Both the position numbers and the translations under genes were made by a program. From Paulinella micropora (Eukaryota > Cercozoa > Imbricatea > Euglyphida): 41,226 nucleotides of DNA. Shown here one piece after another: positions 16,871-26,003 of the stretch (the stretch's first letter is position 1; every line of letters starts with the position of its first letter). The notes under the pieces were generated by a model that saw only the letters and a program-made list of their open reading frames with translations, was not told the DNA's origin and did no database searches. The DNA lies in contig BJOX01000048.1 of assembly GCA_009731375.1 (NCBI GenBank), forward strand, positions 1,170,965-1,212,190, read 5' to 3'.

Positions 16871-17280
16871 TGATCATTTATGTGTGGCGGACCTGTCTAT
16901 TCGTATATCAAATACAAGCACAGAAAAGACGAAAAACACACCTATGTTTTACAAAAACACACCTATGTTTTACAAAAACACACCTTTGTTTTTACAAAAA
17001 TACGACAAACTAAGCACACTAAGAGAGATTTAGTCAAAATGACGACAAAAACCTTTTTTTTTATTTATCATAAAATATATATAAATTTCATTTATATGGT
17101 TTTTGTCGTCATTTTGACTAAATCTCTCTTAGTGTGCTTAGTTTGTCGTATTTTTGTAAAAACAAAGGTGTGTTTTTGTAAAACATAGGTGTGTTTTTGT
17201 AAAACATAGGTGTGTTTTTCGTCTTTTCTGTGCTTGTATTTGATATACGAATAGACAGGTCCGCCACACATAAATGATCA
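16871..17280. repeat. Perfect 183-bp inverted repeat with 44-base loop
   Basis: Left arm 16871-17053 and right arm 17098-17280 are exact reverse complements by eye over 183 bases, beginning and ending at TGATCA. The loop 17054-17097 is almost pure A/T and not palindromic. Within each arm there are three tandem copies of a 17-base AACACACCTATGTTTTACAA-like unit. It lies between a TATATG microsatellite and the AT-rich viral element. It could be a foldback transposon, a terminal structure of the viral element, or an assembly fold-back artefact. Confidence 0.9.
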
Positions 17281-17496
17281 TGTGGAAAGTGGAAAAGTTG
17301 TAAAAGTGTCCGCACCGAAAAACAGAAAGTTGTCCAAAAAGTCAAGGTGTCGAGGTTGCAAACTTTTGCACCTTTGTTACCTCGGCCTGACCTTTCTCGT
17401 CTGCGGTGTTGCCGATATTGGTCCATTTTTTGCTGATATGGTCAAAATTGGAGGGATCTTAAAAGTTGAATGGGATAGGGGGCGATAGCCACACGA
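17281..17496. other. Left border region of the viral element
   Basis: About 215 bases with no gene recognised. It contains an imperfect inverted pair (CGAGGTTGCAAAC ... CTTTGTTACCTCG near 17350). The transition to AT-rich viral sequence falls about here, but I find no diagnostic terminal repeat or target-site duplication. Confidence 0.35.
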
Positions 17497-17962
17497 CTAA
17501 GGGAAAAAAAGAGTTTTGCTAATATGATCACACGGAGATAGGCTTTTTATTTTCGTTAAAATAACTAGTCCATCTATCCATATTCTTATCTGCTTTTTCT
17601 CCATATTTTTTCTCGTATTCAAGTTTAAGATTTTTAGTTGCTCATTGTATTTCTTTCTATATTTTGCTTTGTATTGTTTTCGTCTATCAAGACTGGCCTT
17701 CTGGTATATATCCAATAATACATGCTCTTTGCTATCATAATGTGCTTTATTTGTATTCTTTTTCTTTTCGTAGTATGCTTTATTGTATTCTTTTATCTTG
17801 TCCTTATTTTCTTGACGATGTTGCTTCTTTCTTTGTGCTTTCTTTCTTTATTCTTCTCGTAATATTCCCTTTGGTATTTTTGCATTCTTAAAAACGCAAA
17901 ACTATCCCCATATTTTTGCGATATATACTTTTGTTTGTTTGCGTATTGTTCTTCAATGGTTG
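17497..17962 (-). pseudogene. Basic coiled-coil-type ORF, frameshifted
   Basis: Starts at the ATG at 17962 (MPTIEEQYANKQKY). It continues in one frame to about 17850, then in another frame to 17497, so a single-base indel splits it. Composition is Lys/Tyr/Gln rich with repeats of the type YYEKNKER and KEYNKAYYEKK, as seen in the N-terminal linkers of HNH/GIY-type endonucleases and related proteins of algal viruses. No nuclease motif is present in what remains, so I do not assign a function. Confidence 0.5.
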
Positions 17963-18079
17963 GCATTATTGCTTTATAGTAATATTGACCCTTATCCTTA
18001 AATAGAATATTGACCCTTAATATATAATTCAATGGTTGAATATAAGAGGTGGAATGAAAATAATCTTATTTATATGTGT

Positions 18080-18128
18080 CCAACCCCATGGTTGGCCGTG
18101 TCCAACTTGACCCTTACGAGGTTGGACA
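18080..18128. promoter_or_regulatory. Clustered inverted repeats around TTGGAC/GTCCAA
   Basis: Two nested inverted repeats: CCAACC-CCAT-GGTTGG at 18080-18095 and TGTCCAAC-n14-GTTGGACA at 18099-18128. Further GTCCAAC or GTTGG elements lie between 18190 and 18370. They are in the gene-free 17963-18468 region upstream of the recombinase gene. A recombination site, replication origin or operator is possible; none is proven. Confidence 0.45.
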
Positions 18129-18468
18129 TTTTTCGTTATTAAATTTCGGTATTTATTATATTATTCTTCTTTCTATTAACTAGTTTTTAACTTGTCCAAC
18201 CTGTCCAAGGTTTTATTAAGAAATAGTAAATTTTTCCTCCTCTCCCCTTTTTTTTATGGGACACCTTAAAAAATTCGGCCCGCGGTTGGTTGGCCTCGGA
18301 CACATTGGCCTACATTAATATAAACAAAAATATTCTCTCTCACACTGCTACTATTGACAACAACTGTCCGAGTGGTTTTTAACAACATTTGGGGACATAT
18401 CAGGGGTAATGTCGATTTATTATTTTGTTAGACATATAAAAATATGAACTTGTCTATTATATACTAGG

Positions 18469-19792
18469 ATGTGGAGCGAAGATGACAGGAAATTTGTTAG
18501 GCAGTTAAGAGTTGCTACTACTGAAAGTAAAATTTATGATGTTGTGTCCAACTTCTATGATAGTGAGTTGAAACAAAGTATCGCCTTTCATAATGCTATC
18601 ATATCGCTATTTAGCACACCAACGAGTGATGAAGAGGCACTTGAGGCACTAAAAGTAATATACCCGAAATATGCTATCGTGTATCCAAATTTGAATAGTA
18701 GAAGGCAAAGACTTTCTGAAGTAAGAAAAAAAGCAATAGAACCTTATCAAAGTGAAAAGGTATATGAAATGAGCAAACTTGATAAATATTTTAATCTGAA
18801 TGAAGACGAGCGGATTGATATCGTTGAGGGGTATAAGAAAGATGTCAAAGCCAAAAATGAGCAAAAAATACAAATTGATGTTCGTGATGTAATGGCTAAA
18901 ATGAACGATATGAAATTAAGTAATGACCCTTATCTTAAACTACTTGCTTTGATGATAGCAATTGGAGCAAGGCCCGTGGAAATATTTGATAAAAACACAT
19001 ACGAGTTGATACCAGATAAACCTTCTTGGTTGCGAGTTAATAATTTAGCAAAGAAAAGAGAAGGACAAGAAAAGAATTGGACTGAGAGACCTGTCGTCCT
19101 TTTTACTCCCCAGTTCGTAATAGAACAAGTAAATTCAATACGGAACCATTTCAAGAAAAAGAAAGCAGTTATCATTAACAACGAGTGTGTGCTCGATAAA
19201 CAAAAGAATAATGAACTAAATAAAAGAATTATTAAAATCTTCCCTTGGCTTTCGGAATATACACAGAAAAGTAGTATGTTGCGGAAACTTTATGCTAGTT
19301 TGTCGTATAGTAATTTCGCCAATCCGAAATTAGAGAATTTTAATACATGGGTTTCAAATGTTTTTGGTCATGGTGATATGCTTACTAGTTTTAGTTATTC
19401 GTGTGTTAATGTGTTAGATCCTTCTGAAATAAAAGCAGAAGGGATTAAAACAGAATTAGAGGAGTTAAGAAGAAAGATAAATTTATGTCTGAATTTAAAT
19501 AATACTAATGAAACTGAAAGCGAAAACGGAGAAGAAGAAAGCAAATACCAATCATTAGGCAAAAGGGCTAGTAGAGAGGATAAGTATAAATTGCTTGAAC
19601 AGATTTACAACGACCACGGGGGGAATAATAACAAATATTAAACTACGACAATTAAGTAAGATTGGAGCCGTTATTGTTAATAAGTTTATCAAAGAGAAGA
19701 AAGAAGCACCACAAGAAGAAACCGCGACAGAGGAAATAAAAGCACCATTAAGGAGAAGCACAAGAAATAACCAAAAAGTTCAAAAAGATTAA
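18469..19792 (+). CDS. Tyrosine recombinase, protelomerase-like
   Basis: Intact ORF of 390 codons from ATG 18469 to 19641. Catalytic residues can be placed: Arg168 in IGARPVEI, a Lys in LAKKR (about 195-196), Arg272 in SSMLRKLYASL, His301 in FGHGD and a tyrosine nucleophile Tyr310 in SFSYS, nine residues after His. The HxxR position is SxxR. The R-K-x-Y-A segment and His-to-Tyr spacing recall telomere resolvases more than phage integrases. It would catalyse integration, excision or end resolution of the element. At a G6 run (19618-19623) another frame opens that continues to 19792 with a basic, Pro/Glu-rich tail ending RRSTRNNQK, so the real protein may be about 50 residues longer with a one-base error at this run. 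It is the only recombinase in the element. Confidence 0.85.
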
Positions 19793-20064
19793 TACTTAAC
19801 AACGATTAAAGGCGGTTCGCCATATCTTGCTCTAATATTAGACTCTCGTCTGTAGCAATTAATAGAACAGATTGTGAAAAACTGGACACCATCTACATTA
19901 TCAATATCAACTGCTATAATAGGTGGATGCGACTGGAATGTGCGAGACAAACCGCATATATTGCAAAATTCTTTTCTATAATTCTGCTGGGACATTTCTG
20001 AATAAACAAATGTTCTTATGTGTCCAACTATATCGCTTGGCAATTCTTGTATTATTACGCACAT
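19789..20064 (-). CDS. Small zinc-binding / F-box-like protein
   Basis: 91 codons from ATG 20064. It starts with LPSDIVGHIRTFVY, which resembles an F-box-type first helix, followed by FCNICGLSRTF and, further on, FFTICSINCYRRES. The four cysteines (CxxC ... CxxxC) could bind zinc. No family firmly recognised. It lies tail to tail with the recombinase and head to head with the surface-protein gene at 20096. Confidence 0.55.
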   Translation of the reverse strand: MCVIIQELPSDIVGHIRTFVYSEMSQQNYRKEFCNICGLSRTFQSHPPIIAVDIDNVDGVQFFTICSINCYRRESNIRARYGEPPLIVVKY

Positions 20065-20095
20065 ATTTACGATTTTATATAATATAAAATATAAA

Positions 20096-21328
20096 ATGAA
20101 CCTTTTTGGTCAAAGCACGAATACACCATCGTCATCAACTACATCGTCATCTTCTTCTTTATCTATTGATAGCATTAAAGATGCTTTACCAACAACCGCC
20201 TTCGGAGAATTGAGAACTGCTACTCTGTCTCCAGTATTACAAAATGTATTTACATATGGCATAAATACTCGTTTCTTTGACAAAACAGAAACAAACGGCG
20301 GGGTGGTATCGTCTGCTAATTCAATGGCGGTTTTGACTACATCGGCCTCAGGTAATTCAACCGCACAAATCACGACTATTGAACGAGCCAAATATAGAAG
20401 TGGTATGGGGTTAGTTGCTAGATTTTGTGCATTGTTTCCATCATCTATCGCCGCAGATAGTTTCAATTGCGATATTGGCATAGGCACACCAGCAGACAAT
20501 TTATGTTTTAGACAATCAAGTTTGGGAATGTCTGTTGTAAGAACGGCGGGAAGTGTAGAAAATGTGGTCAGTCAATATGCGTGGAATGTTGATAAATGTA
20601 ATAATACTGGAAACTTCCCTACGATTGATTTTACTAAATTGAATGTGTTTGAAATAGTTGTTCAATATCTGGGTAGTGGTCAAATTACATTCAAAATAGA
20701 AAACCCACGAACTGGGCGAATGGAAATAATTCATTCAATTAAATACGCGAGCACTGCTACCACTCCATCATTGGATCAAGCGGCGTTTGCGATTTATGCG
20801 AAGGCATATTCGTCAAGTCTGGCATCCGTTGTAATGAAAACTGCTAGCATGTTTTTGGCGGTTGAAGGGACTATTGATCGGACTATTGCTATAACTAATT
20901 CGTATGATAATGTTAAAACTATAGGATCAACTGAGAATGCCATATTTACTATTAGAAACCGCGCCACATTCAACAGCAAAACAAACTATAACATAATCTA
21001 CTTTGAGAATTTATGCATCAGCAATTCGGACACTAAAACATGTATCGCGAGAATTATTCTTAATACCACATTGGGAGGAACACCTTCTTATTCAAATTAC
21101 GATACAAACGCGTCGTTAGCCGAAGTAGATACGGCAGGAACTACAAGAACTGGCGGAAGTGTAATATTTACATATGTGTTGTCTGGTGGTTCATCAATAT
21201 ACATTGATTTGTCTCAATATAATATCAAGATAGGACCAAGTAAGACATTTACCATATCCGCACAAAATACAAGCGGTGGAACGGCGAGTATTTACGCTTC
21301 ATTAAACTGGATTGAAGATCAGATTTAA
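20096..21328 (+). CDS. Virion surface / attachment-like protein
   Basis: 410 codons from ATG 20096 (MNLFGQS); the frame is open further upstream but the ATG follows a TATAAAATATAAA tract and is the natural start. The Ser/Thr-rich N-terminus is followed by ELRTATLSPVLQNVFTYGIN, an ARFCALFP segment and FTKLNVFEIVVQYLGSGQIT. This arrangement resembles a family of beta-rich structural or receptor-binding proteins I recall from aquatic phages and giant viruses. Its first residues (MNxFG) match those of the gene at 33721, suggesting a shared N-terminal anchoring tag. It is followed by an A-rich stretch and a 10-N gap. Function by resemblance only. Confidence 0.6.
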   Translation: MNLFGQSTNTPSSSTTSSSSSLSIDSIKDALPTTAFGELRTATLSPVLQNVFTYGINTRFFDKTETNGGVVSSANSMAVLTTSASGNSTAQITTIERAKYRSGMGLVARFCALFPSSIAADSFNCDIGIGTPADNLCFRQSSLGMSVVRTAGSVENVVSQYAWNVDKCNNTGNFPTIDFTKLNVFEIVVQYLGSGQITFKIENPRTGRMEIIHSIKYASTATTPSLDQAAFAIYAKAYSSSLASVVMKTASMFLAVEGTIDRTIAITNSYDNVKTIGSTENAIFTIRNRATFNSKTNYNIIYFENLCISNSDTKTCIARIILNTTLGGTPSYSNYDTNASLAEVDTAGTTRTGGSVIFTYVLSGGSSIYIDLSQYNIKIGPSKTFTISAQNTSGGTASIYASLNWIEDQI

Positions 21329-21341
21329 AACAAAAAAAAAA

Positions 21342-21351
21342 NNNNNNNNNN
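21342..21351. other. 10-N gap in poly-A
   Basis: Both sides read CAAAAAAAAA, suggesting two contig ends overlapping in a homopolymer that were not merged. Confidence 0.9.
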
Positions 21352-21365
21352 CAAAAAAAAATACT

Positions 21366-21605
21366 TTATTTATGCTTATTTATCAAAATTTTTTTTTTTG
21401 TATCTCTATTGACATTTTTTATATATCCAAAGTCCTTATCCTTGATTAATTCTTCGGTAAGTTGTGCGTGATTTGTCTTCAAATATTTGTAAAACTGGTC
21501 AATATTGACACCGCAGGGGATTTGTTCTTTATGTTGTCGTCTTCGTCGTGATTTAATATTTTTGATTAGAGTGAATAGTATATCTAAATTTTCTATGAAT
21601 GTCAT
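21366..21605 (-). CDS. Small hypothetical protein
   Basis: 79 codons from ATG 21605, basic (SRRRRQHKEQ near residue 20), predicted mostly helical. Same strand and close upstream spacing to the capsid genes. No family recognised. Confidence 0.5.
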   Translation of the reverse strand: MTFIENLDILFTLIKNIKSRRRRQHKEQIPCGVNIDQFYKYLKTNHAQLTEELIKDKDFGYIKNVNRDTKKKILINKHK

Positions 21606-21632
21606 TATATTTTATAGTTTTTCTTTTTTTTA

Positions 21633-22429
21633 TTACGCATGATACGCCTTCAAGAGAATACTAACCTCAAAGTTTAAAGGAATCTCCAAAACATCACCGC
21701 TCGCATTTCTAATGACAATATCAATAGATCTTAAACTTTTCGTCGTATTAAATGGCACATAATCGGCAACATCGTTTGACGATTCAAAGTAGCACTGGAC
21801 TCCATAGGGCTTATCAAGATTGCATTTACCAACGACGGAGAAATTACCATTGCTTCAACTAAACCAGATTGATTTAAAGCACGACTATGGACATAAACTG
21901 CTGTTTCACCGATTAAATTCACGATAGATTGCATTGTGCTACTCGCCGCCGCCGAAATATCGGCAGTTAGTCCTATCTTGTCTCTAATCGTGCTATTATC
22001 GTAATCAAAAGCATACGTATCACCAGTGAAAGCGAAATTCAATTTATTAATGGAGTTCAAAGTTATAACTACGGAGTCGGGGGCAATTGCTGAATTAACC
22101 GCAGTTTGAAGAGCGGTAATAAATGTATCAATGGTGTATTGATTTTCGGTTACGATTGCCGTTTTTGTAGCAGATCCCGTTGTTTTAATCAATGTGAGAG
22201 TGTTGGCATAACTCGGTATGTTTGGGAAAACATTTGGGATAGAGATACTCTTTACGACATAAGCACTGATTATATCAATATTACGACCAGTTGCTGGGAG
22301 ATCAACAACGAAACGGCCATTGTGAGTAGAAGCGGATTTTGATTCTGTTTTATCACTTGAGGAGACACGAAGGAGGAAATTTTTGCGGGTTCGCTTTTCG
22401 TCTTCAAGATTAGAGATCGTAAATGACAT
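21633..22429 (-). CDS. Probable minor capsid (penton-like) protein, one frameshift
   Basis: Starts at ATG 22429 (MSFTISNLEDEKRTRKN). The first frame runs to about 21835; the true C-terminus continues in another frame to the stop at 21633, where FNTTKSLRSIDIVIRNA and a final beta-strand pattern are typical of a jelly-roll protein. Total about 265 residues. It lies directly downstream of the major capsid gene, as penton genes often do in Polinton-like viruses and virophages. Beta-rich pattern (NGRFVVDLPATGRNID, SAYVVKSISIPNVFP) with no enzymatic motif. The break is a one-base loss near 21835-21845. Assignment by position, size and beta pattern. Confidence 0.65.
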
Positions 22430-22512
22430 TGCTATATTGTAAAAGAATATATTTTAATTTTTTATTGTTTTTTGGCTACATGTATTTTAAATAAGTAATG
22501 CTCATTATTAAC

Positions 22513-23923
22513 TCATTGTTTAATAACTGCGCGGGATGGATAGATAGACGCGACTTTGACATATTTCAACCAAGCGGTGATGGCACGATTAGCATCATAA
22601 TCTGCAGCATAACGAAGGGTAACTTCAGCAGTTCGCGAATTATTTACTGCGAGACCAGATGCTCCAATGTGTGGTGATTGATTGAGTGTCTGGATAATGG
22701 TAGCAAAACCACCATTAGTGGCAGTTGCGGCAACATTCGAATCACCATAAAATTTACGAAAGTTTTCAAGTGAAACAGAGGAAGTCATATAAGCATCGCG
22801 AATCCCCATAGTTGCTTGAAGATTGTTGATATACAATTCTGCACATCCTCGTTGAACGGCAGCAAGAGTATCGGTGCTTCCTCCAAGTTCCATCTTCTGT
22901 TGCGGAGCATACCAATCACCAATACGACACTGATACTGCTTATAAGGCATTTGAGCAGTTCCAAGGTTATCAATAGCAACACTATCAGCGAGCACATTTT
23001 GCGTGACGATATACAAACACTGAGCACGAGCAACGGCCTTATTTACTTGAAGATTAAAATCATCGGAAGTGCCCGGATTAGCCTTTTGGTTGTAATATGT
23101 TTCATAAGTGTATGGGGCCATCCTTGCTTCCCATCTGTTCCAAAATATTTCTCTGGACGGCGGGAGCAAGAGAGAAGGTCTCCAACATAACAACTGGATT
23201 TGCTACGCTGTATTTCAAATTAGTAGTAGTAAATACACTAGGAATCGCACCATTAGAGGTTCCAATGATAGTCAATGCTTCATGTACTGGTGCAAATGTC
23301 AAACGAAGTCTCATACCACTAATCAAAGCAGGAGGAATGAGAGTTTCTTCATTAAACACTCCCAAAAAGTAATGAAGAGGAATACAAACTTTCAAATAAT
23401 TACCATTAGCTACATTAGTTAGACTGTTAACGGAAAAGTTAGCAACATCAGTAGTAGCAACACCATTGGTAACTTTAATCTCTTCGTGTTGTCCTGCCAT
23501 CTGTGCCTGACCGCGATAATCAAGAGGATAATGCCACGGGAGAATATTTCGCACCATCTTATTCAAATCTTCAATTCGTTCAAGTTCGCTACCATCCTTA
23601 CTTTCCAACAAAAATCTTTCAAAAATAGCGGTTGCTGGAGTGTTTAGAAAACCGATCCCGCAGTCACTCCCTGCGGTCGTAACCAACCCGTCGGCCTTGA
23701 CATCAAATGTTAAATAACAATTCTTTCCATAAACAAAATCAGTGCTTGCCTGTAATGTAAAAATCATTTCAGTCCCAGACGAACTGGTGTAAGTCTGCTG
23801 GTCGGAGAAGTTCTTCTTAAAGATACTTCCCTGTTCAGTGAGTGCTAGATTTGCTGGTAACTCATATCTGAGGTTGTTGAGGGTCATCAACTCCTCAGTA
23901 TTTTTAGAATCCTTTCCTTCCAT
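22513..23923 (-). CDS. MCP: Major capsid protein (PLV type), one frameshift
   Basis: Starts at ATG 23923 (MEGKDSKNTEEL). The first frame reads to a stop at 23102. A second frame overlapping it carries on to the stop at 22513. The switch falls near 23105-23125 in a GGCCCC context and needs skipping one base. Together about 470 residues, the usual length of a double-jelly-roll capsid protein of Polinton-like viruses. Recognisable features: DKDGSELERI-type loop (ESKDGSELERIED), LPWHYPLDYRGQAQ, LRLTFAPVHEAL, and in the second part YETYYNQKANPG and MPYKQYQCRIGDWYAPQQKM. It would form the hexameric capsomers. The gene is the centre of the virion module, followed by the minor capsid gene and preceded by small virion-associated ORFs. 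I treat it as one gene broken by a base insertion or consensus error. Confidence 0.85.
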
Positions 23924-24005
23924 TTTTTGTTGTTGTGGTTGTAGGATAGTAAAATTCGCAATGTTCCTATAATAAAAAATAATAATAGAATTTAAAAATA
24001 ATTAA

Positions 24006-24404
24006 TTATTCACTTGAAACGGATTGTCTAATAATATCAACTGATTTCTGTATATTGTCAAGTCTTGTATCTTGTGGTGAAGTCAATTGAAACTCTCTTG
24101 CCTCAGCATTTTGAACCGCTTTCTTTAAATAAGCCAAACTGCTAACAGCAGTGTCCAAATCAACAACAACCGCATTTTCTTTGTTATCAGAAATGTCTGT
24201 TAATGTGTTTTGAATAGTGCTCTTCTCATGTGAGACAAGGTCGCCAAATTCGGTCAATGGTTGATTAACTAATGGGGCACCATTACTACTCCACAATTCA
24301 AATTGATTCAATTGAAACCCATCACTCGCGGGCCTGTTTCCTTCGTTGAGTTTGTTGATAAACTCATTAGACAATCTATTGGCGGCATGTGTGTTTTTAA
24401 TCAT
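24006..24404 (-). CDS. Hypothetical virion-module protein
   Basis: 132 codons from ATG 24404. Largely helical, acidic, with heptad-like stretches near LAYLKKAVQNAEAREF and RLDNIQKSVDIIRQS. No family recognised. Sits between the capsid gene and the 206-codon ORF on the same strand. Confidence 0.55.
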   Translation of the reverse strand: MIKNTHAANRLSNEFINKLNEGNRPASDGFQLNQFELWSSNGAPLVNQPLTEFGDLVSHEKSTIQNTLTDISDNKENAVVVDLDTAVSSLAYLKKAVQNAEAREFQLTSPQDTRLDNIQKSVDIIRQSVSSE

Positions 24405-24428
24405 TATATAATAATAATTATTATTTTA

Positions 24429-25022
24429 TCAATTACCATTAATTATTTTTTTCATAATTTGTAAATTCTTGTGCGTAATTCTTTCCTCTTTCATTGTCTT
24501 TAAATCCGCCATGGCTTGATTTACATCAACATCATTAGTTTGCGCAACTTCTTTAGTTGGTGGCGGAGTTTCCTTAGAAGCATCTTCTATTGCTTCTATT
24601 TTGCTTGCTGGTGTTGTGGTAGTTTGTTTTGGCACAGCAACAGGAGTGGGATTAACAGATTTTGGTAGGGATTGTTCAACCTTAGGCGCTGGAGACATTT
24701 CAACAGGTTTTGCATTTGGTTCGGGAGACGAATTATTCGCCGATGCTATGTCTGGAGCCTTTCTTTTCAATGCTTCGTCTGGCACTTGGTCTGGTTGCCC
24801 GCTGGCAATAGGTTGTTCATTTTTCTTACTTACTTTGCTCACTTTTGGCTTTAATTGACACTTAATCTTACCACTCTTAATATCCTCTTCGATCTTCCTT
24901 ACTGCTAAGTATTCGGGCGTTCCCTTACGAATGGTTACGAATTTTCCTTGTGCATTTTGTTTATGCCAAAGTGCGATTGCCTGATGATAGCAAGTTTTGT
25001 ATAATTTAGTTGATTCCGTCAT
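24429..25022 (-). CDS. Hypothetical protein with disordered Pro/Lys-rich middle
   Basis: From the ATG at 25022 (MTESTKLYKTCYHQAIALW); an upstream in-frame ATG at 25049 is also possible. The N-terminal 50 residues (ALWHKQNAQGKFVTIRKGTP followed by EYLAVRKIEED) resemble a short conserved module I have seen in giant-virus and PLV proteins, in which a W-x-KQ and a KGTPEY motif recur. The rest is low-complexity, Pro/Lys/Thr-rich, with a short helical C-terminus. Possibly DNA-binding or virion-internal; not established. Confidence 0.6.
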   Translation of the reverse strand: MTESTKLYKTCYHQAIALWHKQNAQGKFVTIRKGTPEYLAVRKIEEDIKSGKIKCQLKPKVSKVSKKNEQPIASGQPDQVPDEALKRKAPDIASANNSSPEPNAKPVEMSPAPKVEQSLPKSVNPTPVAVPKQTTTTPASKIEAIEDASKETPPPTKEVAQTNDVDVNQAMADLKTMKEERITHKNLQIMKKIINGN

Positions 25023-25060
25023 GTCATATATTATGGCGAAAAAAAACATTTAATTTAATT

Positions 25061-25992
25061 TTACAAGTTCGTCATATCTCTATCCTTATTAAGCCGTAAT
25101 ATGGTAGTGAAATTCTTTCTAAACTGGGTTGTTCTATCACTAGCAGTGTTGTTAATTGCTAGGAATGAATAAGGTTCTGCCGTAGCATATTTAACCATAT
25201 TGTAAAATTCCTTTTTAGTGAGAAAAGGACTTTCATATTCATCTGCCAGTCTGTCAAGTTCGCTTCTCCTTACTCCATTAAAAATAATCATCCAATGGCA
25301 ATTAATTCTTATTCTTCGTGGAGGTTGAGTATAACTCTGAGTTGCTACCCAGACTGACACTTCAGCATGTGTTGAAGCGAAAAACAACTCAGTAAGCACT
25401 TCTGATTTGAGAAAAGTTNNNNNNNNNNTGTAAGCACTTCTGATTTGAGGAAAGTTTTACTCTGTGCGATATCATTCAATAACAATAGTATTTTTGGTGC
25501 TTTCTTAAAACCTTTAGTTTTAATCAGTTCTTTTTGTTTAGTTAATATTTCTCTCATTAATTCAGGCTTATCCTCTTTGATTATGTCTTCTTTTTTTAAC
25601 TTGAGAGTGTCCTCCAAAATCGGGCACGGACTTAAGCAAAAGACTACTATTCTATCATAAAAACCTTTCAACATGTTCTTTTTGGCGAGTAGATTACAAA
25701 TCATAACTGATTTACCTCCACCAGTGCTTGCACATATCCCATTGCTGGCAATATTCCTTCCTTTTGAATAGGAAGCAATTCAACCCCATCTCTTTGTGTT
25801 TTAATTGGTTGTATTTCCAAGTCATTCTTAAATTTGGGTGGTTTTTTCGCTATCTAACTCTGTTATTACTGGCCTGTCAACAGTAAATTCCTCGTGTGCT
25901 TTTTCTATGTTGGTCTTCTCCAGATTCTGCTTCGAAAGTGTTTTTCGTGGCAACTTGTTTGCTATTAATCCTTTATGTATAGATCTAGGCAT
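25061..25992 (-). CDS. Packaging ATPase (FtsK/HerA, A32-like), disrupted
   Basis: Starts at ATG 25992 (MPRSIHKGLIANKLPRKTLS). Walker A CASTGGGKSV is encoded near 25700-25730, Walker B is KILLLLNDIAQS, and the C-terminal part holds VATQSYTQPPRRIRIN, matching the sensor region of viral genome-packaging ATPases. Two single-base frameshifts interrupt the N-terminal half (an A6 run near 25850 and a GGG near 25740). A 10-N gap at 25419-25428 has the same 27-base sequence on both sides, so it is an unmerged overlap rather than missing DNA. Total about 300 residues, normal for this family. It would pump the genome into the capsid at a vertex. As assembled it is not translatable in one piece. Confidence 0.85.
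25419..25428. other. 10-N gap with duplicated flanks
   Basis: GTAAGCACTTCTGATTTGAG is present on both sides of the gap (left 25392, right 25430), with only an A/G difference just after it. The gap is therefore an assembly artefact. Confidence 0.95.
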
Positions 25993-26003
25993 GTCTTACT
26001 ATA

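Noticed and set aside
20110-20979. Minus-strand ORFs opposite the surface-protein gene
   Set aside because: Shadows of the plus-strand gene with no start context or motif.
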